This document shows, piece by piece, positions 1 to 9,410 of a stretch of DNA of 64,000 bases. This DNA is from Bradyrhizobium sp. SZCCT0231 (GTDB taxonomy: Bacteria > Pseudomonadota > Alphaproteobacteria > Rhizobiales > Xanthobacteraceae). The stretch covers positions 248,001 to 312,000 of the forward strand of contig NZ_JAFCKP010000004.1 of assembly GCF_018130245.1 (NCBI RefSeq), written 5' to 3'. The translations under genes were made by a program, and so were the position numbers. The notes under the pieces were generated by a model, which was not told the origin of the DNA, did no database searches, and saw only the letters and a program-made list of their open reading frames with translations. Each line of letters begins with the position of its first letter. Position 1 is the stretch's first letter.

Positions 1-249
1 ATGGGAATCGACGGCACCTGGCGGCGCGACTGCACCATGGAGGACGTCTCCGAGAGCGGCGCCAAGCTGACCATCGACGGCTCGGTCGAAGGCCTGCACT
101 TGAAGGAATTCTTTCTCCTGCTGTCGTCCACGGGACTTGCGTACCGGCGCTGCGAGCTGGCCTGGGTCAATGGCGACCAGATCGGCGTCAATTTCCTCAA
201 GGTCGGCGACAAGAGGAAAAAGGCGCGTTCCACAGCCGTTGGGGCGTGA
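1..249 (+). CDS. PilZ-domain protein, 5' truncated by the window
   Basis: The 82 visible residues match the second half of a PilZ domain, a small beta-barrel that in many proteins binds cyclic di-GMP. The motif EDVSESGAKL near residues 14-23 fits the D-x-S-x-x-G part of the PilZ signature. The basic RxxxR half of the signature, which normally precedes it by about 20-30 residues, is not visible, so the gene probably starts before the window and the ATG at base 1 is likely internal. It ends about 120 bases before murU on the same strand. In related genomes a sugar kinase gene (amgK) often precedes murU; whether one lies further upstream cannot be seen. Confidence 0.7.
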   Translation: MGIDGTWRRDCTMEDVSESGAKLTIDGSVEGLHLKEFFLLLSSTGLAYRRCELAWVNGDQIGVNFLKVGDKRKKARSTAVGA

Positions 250-368
250 CGGCAACACCCGTCGTACAACCGTCACGGCGGGTGGTTAAGGCGGTTGAGG
301 CGCGGTGCGGCTGATCAAGTCCCGTGCTAGGATTTGCTGCGAACGCGAAAGGTCTGAGAAAGCAAAGG

Positions 369-1091
369 ATGTCCGTCAAACCGACCAAAGCCATGGTGCT
401 CGCCGCAGGGTTTGGCCTGCGCATGCGTCCGCTGACGGACAAGATGCCGAAGCCAATGGTGCCGGTGGCGGGCCAGCCGCTGCTCGACCACGTGCTCGAC
501 AAGCTCGGTCAGGCGGGCGTGACCGAAGCAGTGGTCAACGTGCATTACCTGCCGGACCAGATCATCGACCACACCGCATCGCGTCAGCTTCCGCGCGTGA
601 CCATCTCCGACGAGCGCGATCAGGTGCTCGGCACCGGTGGCGGCGTGGTCAAGGCGCTGCCGCTGCTCGGCGACGCGCCGTTCTTCCACGTCAATTCCGA
701 CACGCTGTGGATCGACGGCGTACGCTCCAATCTGACGCGCCTTGCCGAAAACTTCGATCCCGCACGGATGGACATCCTGCTGCTGATGGCGCCGACCGCA
801 ACCAGCATCGGCTATGGCGGCCGCGGCGATTACGGCATGCTGCCTGACGGCGCCCTGCGCAAGCGCAAGGAAAAAGAGGTCGTTCCGTTCGTCTATGCCG
901 GTGCGGCAATCATATCGCCGGCGATCTTTGCGGACGCGCCCAAGGGCGAATTCTCGCTGACCAGGATGTTCGACCGCGCCAACGAGCAGGAGCGGCTGTT
1001 CGGCCTGCGCCTCGACGGCGTCTGGATGCATGTCGGCACGCCCGATGCGGTGCATGCGGCGGAAGAAGCGTTCCTGGAGAGCGTGGCGTAG
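369..1091 (+). CDS. murU: Nucleotidyltransferase family protein, MurU-like (N-acetylmuramate-1-phosphate uridylyltransferase)
   Basis: A 240-residue sugar-1-phosphate nucleotidyltransferase. The N-terminus AMVLAAGFGLRMRPLTDKMP is the NTP-binding signature (G-x-G-x-R-x-x-P-x-T...P-K), followed by PMVPVAGQPLLDHVL and the Mg-binding region VNSDTLW. The size and the position directly before addB match MurU, which makes UDP-MurNAc in the peptidoglycan recycling route that bypasses MurA. I chose the ATG at 369 over an upstream in-frame ATG at 324 because MSVKPTKAMVLAAG gives the family's usual short lead. A mannose-1-phosphate guanylyltransferase is the alternative reading; the short length without a left-handed beta-helix domain favours MurU. 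Substrate is inferred from family and context. Confidence 0.82.
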   Translation: MSVKPTKAMVLAAGFGLRMRPLTDKMPKPMVPVAGQPLLDHVLDKLGQAGVTEAVVNVHYLPDQIIDHTASRQLPRVTISDERDQVLGTGGGVVKALPLLGDAPFFHVNSDTLWIDGVRSNLTRLAENFDPARMDILLLMAPTATSIGYGGRGDYGMLPDGALRKRKEKEVVPFVYAGAAIISPAIFADAPKGEFSLTRMFDRANEQERLFGLRLDGVWMHVGTPDAVHAAEEAFLESVA

Positions 1092-1106
1092 GGCGCTCTG
1101 AAGACG

Positions 1107-1205
1107 GTGCCGTAGGGTGGGCAAAGGCGCCCTTGCGCCGTGCCCACCATCTCTCTCGATCGCAAAAATGCGTGGGCACGCTTCGCTTTGCCCACCCTAC
1201 GGCAC
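1107..1205. repeat. Perfect 20-bp terminal inverted repeat element (murU-addB spacer)
   Basis: The left arm 1107-1126 (gtgccgtagggtgggcaaag) is exactly complementary to the right arm 1186-1205. A second nested pair sits inside (gtgcccac near 1139, gtgggcac near 1173), so the whole segment can fold into a long cruciform. It lies between two same-strand genes and has no coding content. Dispersed elements with the core GTAGGGTGGGCAAAG are frequent between genes of Bradyrhizobium-like genomes (from memory). Non-autonomous palindromic element is the likely class. Confidence 0.8.
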
Positions 1206-1304
1206 CTGTGCCAGCCTCGCGAACAGCGGGGACGATTCCTCCCCACCTCATGACCATTCGAGTCCGCTTCCCTATATTGCCTGATCCCTCGAATCAGGCA
1301 GCTC

Positions 1305-4300
1305 ATGCGCGTTTTCAACGTTCCCATCTCGGTTCCGTTTCTGCGCACGGTCGTCACGGCGCTGCTCGACGGCCGGCTGGTCGAGGGATTCGAGGCGCGC
1401 AAGGAACCGGCGCGGCTGGCCGATGCCACGCTCTATTTGCCGACCAGGCGCGCGATGCGCGTCGTGCGCGAGATCTTCCTCGACGAGATGAAGGCGGACG
1501 CCGTCGTGCTGCCGCGCATCGTCGCGCTCGGCGACATCGACGAGGACGAGCTCGCTTTCGCGGGCGAGAGCGAGCAGTTTTCCGGCGCAACGCCGCTCGA
1601 CATTCCGCCACGGCTGGGCGAGCTCGAACGGCGGCTGACGCTGGCACAGCTCGTCGCGGCCTGGGCCAAGGGCCCGGTGCTGGCACCGCTGGTGGTCGGC
1701 GGCCCCGCCTCGACGCTTGCTCTTGCCGGCGATCTCGCCCGCCTGATCGACGACATGGTGACGCGCGGCGTCGACTGGAGCGCGCTCGACGGCCTGGTGC
1801 CTGATAACCTCGATCGCTACTGGCAGCACTCGCTCGAATTTTTGCGCATCGCACGCATCGCCTGGCCCGCTCATCTCGCCGAGATCAACCGGATCGAGCC
1901 TGCGGCGCGACGCGACCAGCTGATCGAAGCGGAAGCAAAGCGGCTGACCGCGCATCCGAACGGGCCGGTGATCGCAGCGGGTTCGACCGGGTCGATGCCG
2001 GCCACGGCGAAATTCCTGCGCGCGGTCGCCTCGCTGCCGCATGGCGCCGTGGTGCTGCCGGGCCTCGACACCGATCTCGACGACGACGCCTGGCGCACCA
2101 TCGGCGGCGTGCGCGATTCGCTCGGCAAATTCGCCGAGCATCCGGCCTCGAACCATCCGCAATATGCCATGCACGCGCTGTTGCAACGCTTCGGCATCAA
2201 GCGCAGCGATGTCGAGATTCTCCAGCCGCCGGCGGAAGGCGGCCGCGACCTGCTCGCGTCGGAGTCGATGCGGCCGTCCGCCAAGACGGAAGTCTGGCAC
2301 GACCGGCTGAAGCAGCCTGAGGTCGCCGCGAAAATCTCCGGCGGCATGAAACGTCTCGCGGTCGTCGAGGCCCCCAACCCGGAAATGGAAGCGCTCGCGA
2401 TCGCCATTGCGATGCGCGAGGCGCGGCATCTCGACAAATCTGCGGCGCTGGTGACGCCCGACCGCGCGCTGGCGCGGCGGGTGATGGCGGCGCTGACCCG
2501 ATGGGATCTCGCCTTCGACGATTCCGGCGGCGACGTCTTGATGGAGACGTCCGCCGGCACTTTTGCGCGTCTCGCGGCAGAGGCGGCGACCAAGGGCCTG
2601 GAGCCGCCGACATTGCTGGCGATGCTGAAGCATCCGTTATGCCGGCTCGGCCGCGCGCCCGGCGCGTGGAAGATGGCAATCGAGGGCCTCGAGCTGGCGG
2701 TGCTGCGGGGCACACGCCCGCCTGCGGGCACCGCGGGCCTCCTGCGCGAATTCAACCGCTTTCGCGAGGAGCTGGCAAAGCTGTGGCGCAGCGAGGTCTC
2801 CGCGCTCCACAAGGCCGAGCCGCGCGCGCGTCTCAAGGCCGAGGATCTCGATCGCATCCAAGCTCTGGTCGATGCCCTGCAAAAGGCATTGGCGCCGATC
2901 GAGAGCCTGCCGCCGTCGAAGCCGTATGACTTCGCCGAGCTCGCGCACCGTCATCGCGAGATCATGATGGAGCTGTCGCGCGACGAGCAGGGCATCCCGC
3001 TCGCCTTCGAGGAGCGCGATGGTCTTTCGCTCGCCAGCGCCTTTGACGATCTCCTGCGCGGCGGCACGACCAGCGGATTGATGGTGCCGCTGCCGGATTA
3101 CCCCGACGTCTTCCAGACCGCGTTCGGCGATCGCGCGGTGCGGCGACGCGACAGGCCGGGCGCGCGCCTGCAAATATACGGCCCGCTGGAATCGCGCCTG
3201 ATGCAGGCCGACCGCATCATCGTCGGCGGCCTGATCGAAGGCGTCTGGCCGCCGGCACCGCGCATCGATCCCTGGCTCAGCCGGCCGATGCGGCACGAGC
3301 TCGGTCTCGATCTGCCGGAGCGCCGTATCGGCCTCTCCGCCCATGACTTCGCGCAGCTGCTCGGCGGGGATGAAGTGATCCTCACCCACTCCGCCAAGGC
3401 CGGCGGAGCGCCGGCCGTGGCCTCGCGCTTTCTGCATCGGTTGGAGGCGGTGGCAGGCGACGAGCTCTGGAAGGCAGCCATTCGCGCCGGTGAGAAATAT
3501 GTGCAGTTCGCCGGCGCACTGGACCAGCCCGACGAGGTCAGGCCCATCAAGCAGCCGGAGCCGCGGCCGCCACGCGCGACGCGGCCGTTGAAGATGTCCG
3601 TCACCGCGATCGAGGACTGGCTGCGCGATCCCTACACGATCTATGCCAGGTACATCCTGCGGCTCGATGCGCTCGATCCCGTCGACATGCCGCTGTCGGC
3701 CGCAGACCGCGGCTCCGCGATCCACGAAGCGATCGGCGAATTCACGGAAAGCTATGCGATGCGTCTGCCCGACGATCCTGCGCGCGTGCTGCGCGCGATC
3801 GGCGAGAAGCATTTTGCGCCGCTGATGGAACGGCCCGAGGCGAGGGCGCTGTGGTGGCCGCGCTTCCAGCGCATCGCGCGCTGGTTCGGCGAATGGGAGA
3901 CGGCGCGGCGCGATGCGATCGAAGCGATCAATGCTGAGACCCATGGCGAGATCTCGATCATGCTCGATCATCAGCGCAGCTTCCGCCTCTCCGCGCGCGC
4001 CGACCGCATCGAGCGCCGCCAAGGCGGCAGCTACGCCATTCTCGATTACAAGACCGGGCAGCCGCCGACCGGCAAGCAGGTCCGCATGGGCCTGTCGCCG
4101 CAGCTCACGCTGGAAGCCGCGATTCTGCGCGAAGGCGGTTTTCCCGATATCGACGCCGGCGCCTCCGTGAGCCAGCTCGTCTATGTCCGTCTCAGCGGCA
4201 ACAATCCGCCGGGCGAGGAGCGCGTCCTCGAGCTCAAGTTCAAGCAAGGTGATGAACCGCAACCTCCGGATATCGCGGCGGCCGAGGCACGCGCCAAGCT

Positions 4301-4451
4301 GGAAGCGCTGATCCGTGCCTTCGAGGACGAGAACCAGGCCTACACCTCGCTGAACCTGCCGATGTGGACCAACCGCTACGGCGCCTATGACGATCTCGCC
4401 CGGATCAAGGAATGGTCGGCGGCCGGCGGATTGGGGATTGAGGAATGGTGA
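1305..4451 (+). CDS. addB: Double-strand break repair protein AddB
   Basis: A 1048-residue protein, the usual length for alphaproteobacterial AddB. AddB pairs with AddA to unwind and resect double-strand breaks for RecA loading. The N-terminal half is helicase-like but degenerate; the C-terminal part carries a RecB-family nuclease core, with LDYKTGQPPTGKQVRMGLSP (D-x-K) followed by the downstream Q-L-T-L-E. The stop codon overlaps the addA start (ATGGTGA, 4445-4451), so the two are translationally coupled and probably made in equal amounts. The start at 1305 gives MRVFNVPISVPFLRTVV, typical of the family. Confidence 0.96.
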   Translation: MRVFNVPISVPFLRTVVTALLDGRLVEGFEARKEPARLADATLYLPTRRAMRVVREIFLDEMKADAVVLPRIVALGDIDEDELAFAGESEQFSGATPLDIPPRLGELERRLTLAQLVAAWAKGPVLAPLVVGGPASTLALAGDLARLIDDMVTRGVDWSALDGLVPDNLDRYWQHSLEFLRIARIAWPAHLAEINRIEPAARRDQLIEAEAKRLTAHPNGPVIAAGSTGSMPATAKFLRAVASLPHGAVVLPGLDTDLDDDAWRTIGGVRDSLGKFAEHPASNHPQYAMHALLQRFGIKRSDVEILQPPAEGGRDLLASESMRPSAKTEVWHDRLKQPEVAAKISGGMKRLAVVEAPNPEMEALAIAIAMREARHLDKSAALVTPDRALARRVMAALTRWDLAFDDSGGDVLMETSAGTFARLAAEAATKGLEPPTLLAMLKHPLCRLGRAPGAWKMAIEGLELAVLRGTRPPAGTAGLLREFNRFREELAKLWRSEVSALHKAEPRARLKAEDLDRIQALVDALQKALAPIESLPPSKPYDFAELAHRHREIMMELSRDEQGIPLAFEERDGLSLASAFDDLLRGGTTSGLMVPLPDYPDVFQTAFGDRAVRRRDRPGARLQIYGPLESRLMQADRIIVGGLIEGVWPPAPRIDPWLSRPMRHELGLDLPERRIGLSAHDFAQLLGGDEVILTHSAKAGGAPAVASRFLHRLEAVAGDELWKAAIRAGEKYVQFAGALDQPDEVRPIKQPEPRPPRATRPLKMSVTAIEDWLRDPYTIYARYILRLDALDPVDMPLSAADRGSAIHEAIGEFTESYAMRLPDDPARVLRAIGEKHFAPLMERPEARALWWPRFQRIARWFGEWETARRDAIEAINAETHGEISIMLDHQRSFRLSARADRIERRQGGSYAILDYKTGQPPTGKQVRMGLSPQLTLEAAILREGGFPDIDAGASVSQLVYVRLSGNNPPGEERVLELKFKQGDEPQPPDIAAAEARAKLEALIRAFEDENQAYTSLNLPMWTNRYGAYDDLARIKEWSAAGGLGIEEW

Positions 4452-7400
4452 AGTTGCCGCGCCCGATCCCGGATGAAGTGCGCGCGCGGCAGGCGCGCGC
4501 GTCCGATCCGACCGCATCGGCCTTCGTCTCGGCCAATGCCGGCTCGGGCAAGACCCATGTGCTGGTGCAGCGGGTGATCCGTCTGCTGCTGTCGGGCGTG
4601 CCGCCGGAAAAGATCCTCTGCATCACCTTCACCAAGGCCGCCGCCGCCAACATGGCGGAGCGCGTGTTCACCACGCTCGGCCATTGGGTGACGCTGGACG
4701 ATGCCGGGCTCGACGCAGCGATCCGCGCCGTCGGCATCCCGCATCCGGATCGAAAACTGCGCCGCGACGCGAGAAAGCTATTCGCCTGCGCGCTGGAGAC
4801 GCCGGGCGGGCTGAAGGTGCAGACCATCCACGCGCTGTGCACGCGCCTGCTCCAGCAATTTCCGTTCGAGGCCAACGTTCCGGCGCGCTTTGCCGTGATC
4901 GACGAGCGCGACCAGACCGACATGATGGAGCGTGCCAATCTGAAGGTGCTGCTGGAGGCCGCGCGCCATCCGGAGAGCGTCACCGGCCGCGCGCTGCTGA
5001 CCGCGATGGCAAGCGCCGCCGATGTCACCTTCAAGGAGGTCGTGCGCGAGGCGTGCCTGAGCCGCGATCACTTCATGGCCTGGACCGACGAGGCCGGCAA
5101 CGCGGAGGCCGCTGCCGCGCAGATGGCGGCGGTGCTGGGCGTCGACGCGAGCGATCGCATCGAGGATGTCGAGACGGAAATTCTGGATGGCCCGTTCCTG
5201 CCGCGATCGCGCTGGGACGACATCGCATTCGCGCTGGAAGACGGCAGCAAATCCGACAACGACCAGGCGAGTCGCCTGCGCGAGGCCAAGGTGTTTTCAG
5301 GCAGCGCGCAGGTCGATGCCTATCTCTGCGTCTTCCTCACCGACGACAAGCTGCCGCGCAAGGCGGTCCTGACCAAGAAGTTTTGCGACCACAGCCCGTC
5401 CGTCGCCCGCCTGTTCGAAGCCGAAGCGCAGCGCCTCAGCGGATTGATCGAGAAGCGCCGCGCAGTGACCATGCGCGACCGCACCGCGGCCCTGCTGCAC
5501 ATCGCGACCGCGGCTGCCGCGAATTACCGCCGCGAGAAGCAGGAGCGCGGGCTGCTCGACTATGACGACCTCATCGACAAGACGCTGGCGATGCTCGACC
5601 GCGTCTCCTCGGGCTGGGTGCATTACAAGCTCGACCGCGGCGTCGATCACGTCCTGATCGACGAGGCGCAGGATACCAGTCCACGGCAATGGGACATCGT
5701 CGCGCACATCATCTCCGAGTTCACGGCCGGCGCAGGCGCGCGCGAAGGGCTCAACCGCACCATCTTCGCCGTCGGCGACGAGAAGCAGTCGATCTTCTCG
5801 TTCCAGGGCGCGGCCCCCCACGAATTCGACGCGCGCCGGCGCGAGCTGCACCGCAAGTTCACCGCGGCCGGGCTGAAATTCGATCCGGTCGCCTTCACCT
5901 ATTCGTTCCGCTCGGGCGCGACGATCCTGCATTCGGTCGACCACGTCTTCCGCGAGCCGGAGATCTACAAGAGCATCCACTCGGTCGAGATCGGTCATCC
6001 CCTGCACAATGCGCTTGCCGATGCCGGGCCGAGCGTGATCGAGCTGTGGGATCTCGCCGAGGCCGACGATCGGCAGGACATCGAGGGATGGCGCGCTCCG
6101 TTCGACGGCGTTGCCGTCACCAGTCCCGAAGTAAAACTCGCGCGCCGCATCCAGGCCGAGATCAAGCGGCTGGTCGAGAGCGGCACGCTGACGGGGCACG
6201 AGGGCGAGCGCCGCCCGTTGCGCTATGGCGACATGCTGATCCTGGTGCGGCGGCGCGGCAACGCCTTCGACGCCGTGATCCAGGCGCTGAAGCACGCCAA
6301 CATCCCGGTCGCCGGCGCCGACCGCCTCAAGCTCACCGAGCACATCGGCATCATCGATCTGATGAACCTTGCCGACGCGCTGTTGCTGCCCCAGGACGAT
6401 CTCGCGCTCGCGGTGGCGCTGAAGAGCCCGCTGTTCGGGCTCGATGACGACGACCTGTTCCGGCTCGCCTGGGACCGCAAGGGATCGCTGCGCCGCGCGC
6501 TCGGCGAGCATGCGGCCACAAGCGAGAAATTCGCGACCGCATTGCGCCGGCTCGAGGCCTGCGAGAGTCGTGCGCGCGAGGAGACGCCGTTCGCGTTCTA
6601 CGCCTGGCTGTTAGGGGGCGACGGCGGCCGTGCCCGCATCCTGCGCCGGCTCGGCCACGAGGCCAACGATGCGCTCGACGAATTCCTGGAGCTGGCGCTG
6701 AATTACGAGCGCAAGGCGCCGGCCTCGCTGCAAGGTTTCATGGCCTGGCTGCGCTCGGCCGACACCGAGGTGAAGCGCGACATGGAGATCTCGCGCGACG
6801 AGGTTCGCGTGATGACCGTGCACGGCGCCAAGGGCCTCGAGGCCTCGGTCGTGTTCATGGTCGACACGACGTCGTCGCCTGCGGACTCGCAGCGGCTGCG
6901 GCTGATCCAGGTGCCGCGCGGCAATGGCGGCGAGATCGTGGTCTGGGCCGGGCGCAAGGCGGACGATCCCAAGCCCGTTGCCGAGGCGCGCAAGGCGATG
7001 ATCGAGGAGACCGAGGACGAGTATCGCCGCCTGCTCTATGTCGCGATGACGCGCGCGGCAGACCGGCTGATCGTCGGCGGCTGCATGCCCGGCAACATGA
7101 AGACGGTGCGCAAGCTGAGCTGGTACGACCTCGTCGACACCGGGCTCGCCGGCTCGGGCCTGGACAAGCAGGCGATCGAGACGCCGCTCGGCAAGGTGAC
7201 CCGGTTCGCCCGGCCGGAGGATGTCGCGGCGCTGGGCGCGCCCGCGACGGCAGTGCACCAGACCATCGCGTTGCCGGACTGGCTGCGGACACCGGCGCCG
7301 CGCGAGACCATTGACGAGGATCCCGTGCGTCCCTCCGGCCAGTCTGCCGAGGAGGGCCGCAGCGTACGATCGGGCGAATCAATCCAGTCCCGCGCCCTCG

Positions 7401-7954
7401 CGCTGCAACGCGGCACGCTGGTGCACCGGTTGCTGCAATCCCTGCCCGACATCGCCATGGAGCGCCGGCGCGAGGCCGCGCTCGGCTTCATGGCGCGCAA
7501 CGCCTCGGACTGGGCGGAGGCCGACCGCACCGCACTGGCCGACAAGGTGCTCGCCTTGATCGCTGAACCGCGTTTCGCCCCGGTGTTTGCCGCCGGCAGC
7601 CGGGCCGAGGCTTCGATCGTCGGCCGGCTGGAGCGCCCGGGCCGCACCCCGGCGCTGGTGTCGGGGCAGATCGACCGGCTGGTCGTTGGCCCCGAGGAGG
7701 TCCTGATCGTCGATTTCAAGACCAACCAGGCAGCTCCCAAGAGCGCGGCCGAGGCACCCGCCGCCTACGTTCGCCAGCTTGCGCTGTACCGCGCGGTGCT
7801 GGCGCGGCTTTATCCCCAAAAGCCCATCCGGGCCGTGCTGCTCTGGACCGAGGCCCTTGAATATATGGAGATTTCGGCCCCCGCGCTGGACGCGGCGCTG
7901 GCATCCCTTCATCTCGGTGTGAGCGTCCTTGACCCGGCAAGGAGCCGTTCATAG
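4445..7954 (+). CDS. addA: Double-strand break repair helicase AddA
   Basis: An 1169-residue UvrD-type helicase-nuclease, partner of AddB. Visible motifs in order: Walker A ANAGSGKTHVLVQRV (about residues 30-44), motif Ia ITFTKAAAANMAERV, motif II LIDEAQDTSPRQW, motif IV/V around VHGAKGLEASVVF, motif VI RRLLYVAMTRAADRLIV, and a C-terminal nuclease ILIVDFKTNQ followed by YVRQLALYRAVL. The start lies inside the end of addB. All key helicase and nuclease residues appear intact, so the complex should be active. The trxA gene follows 70 bases later on the same strand. Confidence 0.97.
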   Translation: MVKLPRPIPDEVRARQARASDPTASAFVSANAGSGKTHVLVQRVIRLLLSGVPPEKILCITFTKAAAANMAERVFTTLGHWVTLDDAGLDAAIRAVGIPHPDRKLRRDARKLFACALETPGGLKVQTIHALCTRLLQQFPFEANVPARFAVIDERDQTDMMERANLKVLLEAARHPESVTGRALLTAMASAADVTFKEVVREACLSRDHFMAWTDEAGNAEAAAAQMAAVLGVDASDRIEDVETEILDGPFLPRSRWDDIAFALEDGSKSDNDQASRLREAKVFSGSAQVDAYLCVFLTDDKLPRKAVLTKKFCDHSPSVARLFEAEAQRLSGLIEKRRAVTMRDRTAALLHIATAAAANYRREKQERGLLDYDDLIDKTLAMLDRVSSGWVHYKLDRGVDHVLIDEAQDTSPRQWDIVAHIISEFTAGAGAREGLNRTIFAVGDEKQSIFSFQGAAPHEFDARRRELHRKFTAAGLKFDPVAFTYSFRSGATILHSVDHVFREPEIYKSIHSVEIGHPLHNALADAGPSVIELWDLAEADDRQDIEGWRAPFDGVAVTSPEVKLARRIQAEIKRLVESGTLTGHEGERRPLRYGDMLILVRRRGNAFDAVIQALKHANIPVAGADRLKLTEHIGIIDLMNLADALLLPQDDLALAVALKSPLFGLDDDDLFRLAWDRKGSLRRALGEHAATSEKFATALRRLEACESRAREETPFAFYAWLLGGDGGRARILRRLGHEANDALDEFLELALNYERKAPASLQGFMAWLRSADTEVKRDMEISRDEVRVMTVHGAKGLEASVVFMVDTTSSPADSQRLRLIQVPRGNGGEIVVWAGRKADDPKPVAEARKAMIEETEDEYRRLLYVAMTRAADRLIVGGCMPGNMKTVRKLSWYDLVDTGLAGSGLDKQAIETPLGKVTRFARPEDVAALGAPATAVHQTIALPDWLRTPAPRETIDEDPVRPSGQSAEEGRSVRSGESIQSRALALQRGTLVHRLLQSLPDIAMERRREAALGFMARNASDWAEADRTALADKVLALIAEPRFAPVFAAGSRAEASIVGRLERPGRTPALVSGQIDRLVVGPEEVLIVDFKTNQAAPKSAAEAPAAYVRQLALYRAVLARLYPQKPIRAVLLWTEALEYMEISAPALDAALASLHLGVSVLDPARSRS

Positions 7955-8024
7955 GTTGACCGCATGATCCCGGGCGCGATTCCCAGTCGCGCCGATTCTC
8001 TTTCAACCGAGTGAGGTACTCCCA

Positions 8025-8345
8025 ATGGCCGTTAGCAAGGTTTCCGACGCCGATTTCGAAGCCGAAGTGCTCAAGGCGAACGGCCCCGTGGTCGTCGATT
8101 TCTGGGCCGAGTGGTGCGGCCCCTGCCGCATGATCGCGCCCGCCCTCGACGAAATCGCCGGTGCGATGGGCGACAAGGTCAAGATCGTCAAGCTCAACGT
8201 CGACGAGAGCCCGAAGACCGCGTCCAAGTACGGCGTGATGTCGATCCCGACCCTGATGATCTTCAAGGGCGGCGAGATGGCCTCGCGCCAGGTCGGCGCC
8301 GCGCCGAAGGCGAAGCTCCAGCAGTGGATCACCTCCGCGGTCTGA
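8025..8345 (+). CDS. trxA: Thioredoxin TrxA
   Basis: A 106-residue cytoplasmic thioredoxin with the active site WCGPC (cysteines 31 and 34) and the cis-proline segment [11 protein letters not shown]. It reduces protein disulfides such as ribonucleotide reductase and peroxiredoxins. A GAGG ribosome binding sequence lies about 9 bases before the ATG. A strong rho-independent terminator follows 30 bases after the stop, so it ends the addB-addA-trxA unit. Confidence 0.97.
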   Translation: MAVSKVSDADFEAEVLKANGPVVVDFWAEWCGPCRMIAPALDEIAGAMGDKVKIVKLNVDESPKTASKYGVMSIPTLMIFKGGEMASRQVGAAPKAKLQQWITSAV

Positions 8346-8375
8346 TCTGCCCTGCGCGGGATAATTTTCGACAAT

Positions 8376-8398
8376 GGCCGGCGAAAGCCGGCCGTTTT
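8376..8398 (+). terminator. Rho-independent terminator after trxA
   Basis: A perfect 7-bp stem GGCCGGC / GCCGGCC closed by a GAAA tetraloop is followed by GTTTT. It lies 30 bases after the trxA stop and points along the plus strand. Confidence 0.85.
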
Positions 8399-8470
8399 GC
8401 GTTGATGGGACATGTTCCGTCCCGCCCTTGGCCGATCCGATGAAGCTGTTGAAGTGAGCCGCGCTCGTGC

Positions 8471-8520
8471 CCCGGCTCTGCGTCGCGTCATTTCATGCCG
8501 CGCCGCGTCCGGGACACGAG
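8471..8520. repeat. Palindromic intergenic repeat, copy A
   Basis: A segment of about 50 bases (cggctctgcgtcgcgtcat ... gcgtccgggacacga) that is nearly identical to bases 9356-9405. The two copies flank the metallophosphoesterase gene in the same orientation. It is probably a partial copy of a dispersed intergenic element. Confidence 0.7.
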
Positions 8521-8526
8521 GCATGA

Positions 8527-9267
8527 CTACGCAATCCATCCCGTCGCGAGTGCGTTCGCCAGCTCCGGTTGACCATTGCGCCGTGCCAGCGCGGCCATCG
8601 TCTCGTGATCGTATGCGACGTGCCGGAACGTCACCTGCCAGGCACCATCGACGCGTTCGAGGATCGCATAGCGCGCGTGCGGCGTGCCGGCTTCGACGAC
8701 ATGTGGGAACGGATGCTTGTCGCGATAGCCGGGGCTGCCGACGCTGCCGGGATTGACGATCAGCCGGCCGTCGCGCAGGCGCACGGCACGGGCGAGATGG
8801 GTGTGGGCGCAAAGGATCAGCGATTGCGTGACTCCTTGCGCGAGCTCCTCGATGCGATCGAGCGGCGACAGCGCAACGGTGCCATCAGGGTGCACGGTGT
8901 CGAGCCAATAGACCTCGTCATTCTCGGGCGTGGCGTGACAGAGGAAAACCTGGTCGCGGAAAACACGCGTCATCGGCTGCGCGCGCAGCCAGTCGAGTTG
9001 CGCGGCGTTGAGCTGCGCATGAGCCGGACGATCCCACGAACCCATCTTCTCCGGCGGACGGTCGAGCAGATAGCGGTCGTGATTGCCGAGCACGTGCACG
9101 GCGTCGAGCGTCATCAGGATCTCGATGGTGCGGCGGGCATCGAGCGGGCCGCTCAGCATGTCGCCGAGATTGACGATGTCGGCGATGCCGTGGGCGCGGA
9201 TGTCGGCGAGGACGGCTTCCAGCGCGAGGTCATTTCCGTGGATGTCGGCGATCGCGGCAAAACGCAT
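8527..9267 (-). CDS. Metallophosphoesterase family protein (YfcE-like)
   Basis: A 246-residue calcineurin-type phosphoesterase. The metal-binding set is complete: D-x-H in IADIHGNDLAL (residues about 7-9), GD in NLGDMLSG, GNHD in VLGNHDRYL, then CHATPEND, the later histidine in LCAHTHLARA, and GSVGSP near the end. The layout matches the YfcE/MJ0936 group, which acts on phosphodiesters; the true substrate is unknown. It is the last gene of the minus-strand run, 143 bases after folC, with a repeat element in between, so it may be transcribed separately. Confidence 0.85.
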   Translation of the reverse strand: MRFAAIADIHGNDLALEAVLADIRAHGIADIVNLGDMLSGPLDARRTIEILMTLDAVHVLGNHDRYLLDRPPEKMGSWDRPAHAQLNAAQLDWLRAQPMTRVFRDQVFLCHATPENDEVYWLDTVHPDGTVALSPLDRIEELAQGVTQSLILCAHTHLARAVRLRDGRLIVNPGSVGSPGYRDKHPFPHVVEAGTPHARYAILERVDGAWQVTFRHVAYDHETMAALARRNGQPELANALATGWIA

Positions 9268-9282
9268 TGGCGGTCTCTCTCT

Positions 9283-9405
9283 TGCCCCGGACGCAGCGCA
9301 TCACTTCTTCAGTGGTGCGCTGCAGAGCCGGGGCCCATGCCGCGGCATTCTGGGTCCCGGCTCGGCGTCGCGTCATGGCATGACGCGCCGCGTCCGGGAC
9401 ACGAA
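9283..9405. repeat. Palindromic intergenic repeat, copy B
   Basis: A non-coding element between folC and the metallophosphoesterase gene. It starts with ttgccccggacgc and ends with gcgtccgggacacga, which are inverted versions of one another, with further internal palindromes (gtgcgctgcag; atgccgcggcat). Its right half matches bases 8471-8520. Confidence 0.75.
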
Positions 9406-9410
9406 ACCAC

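Noticed and set aside
1272-2633. Long open frame on the minus strand opposite addB
   Set aside because: It is a shadow of the high-GC codon structure of addB; arginine- and histidine-rich, with no family match. The same applies to large frames opposite addA, folC, rpsA, the Mo-hydroxylase and the ugp genes.
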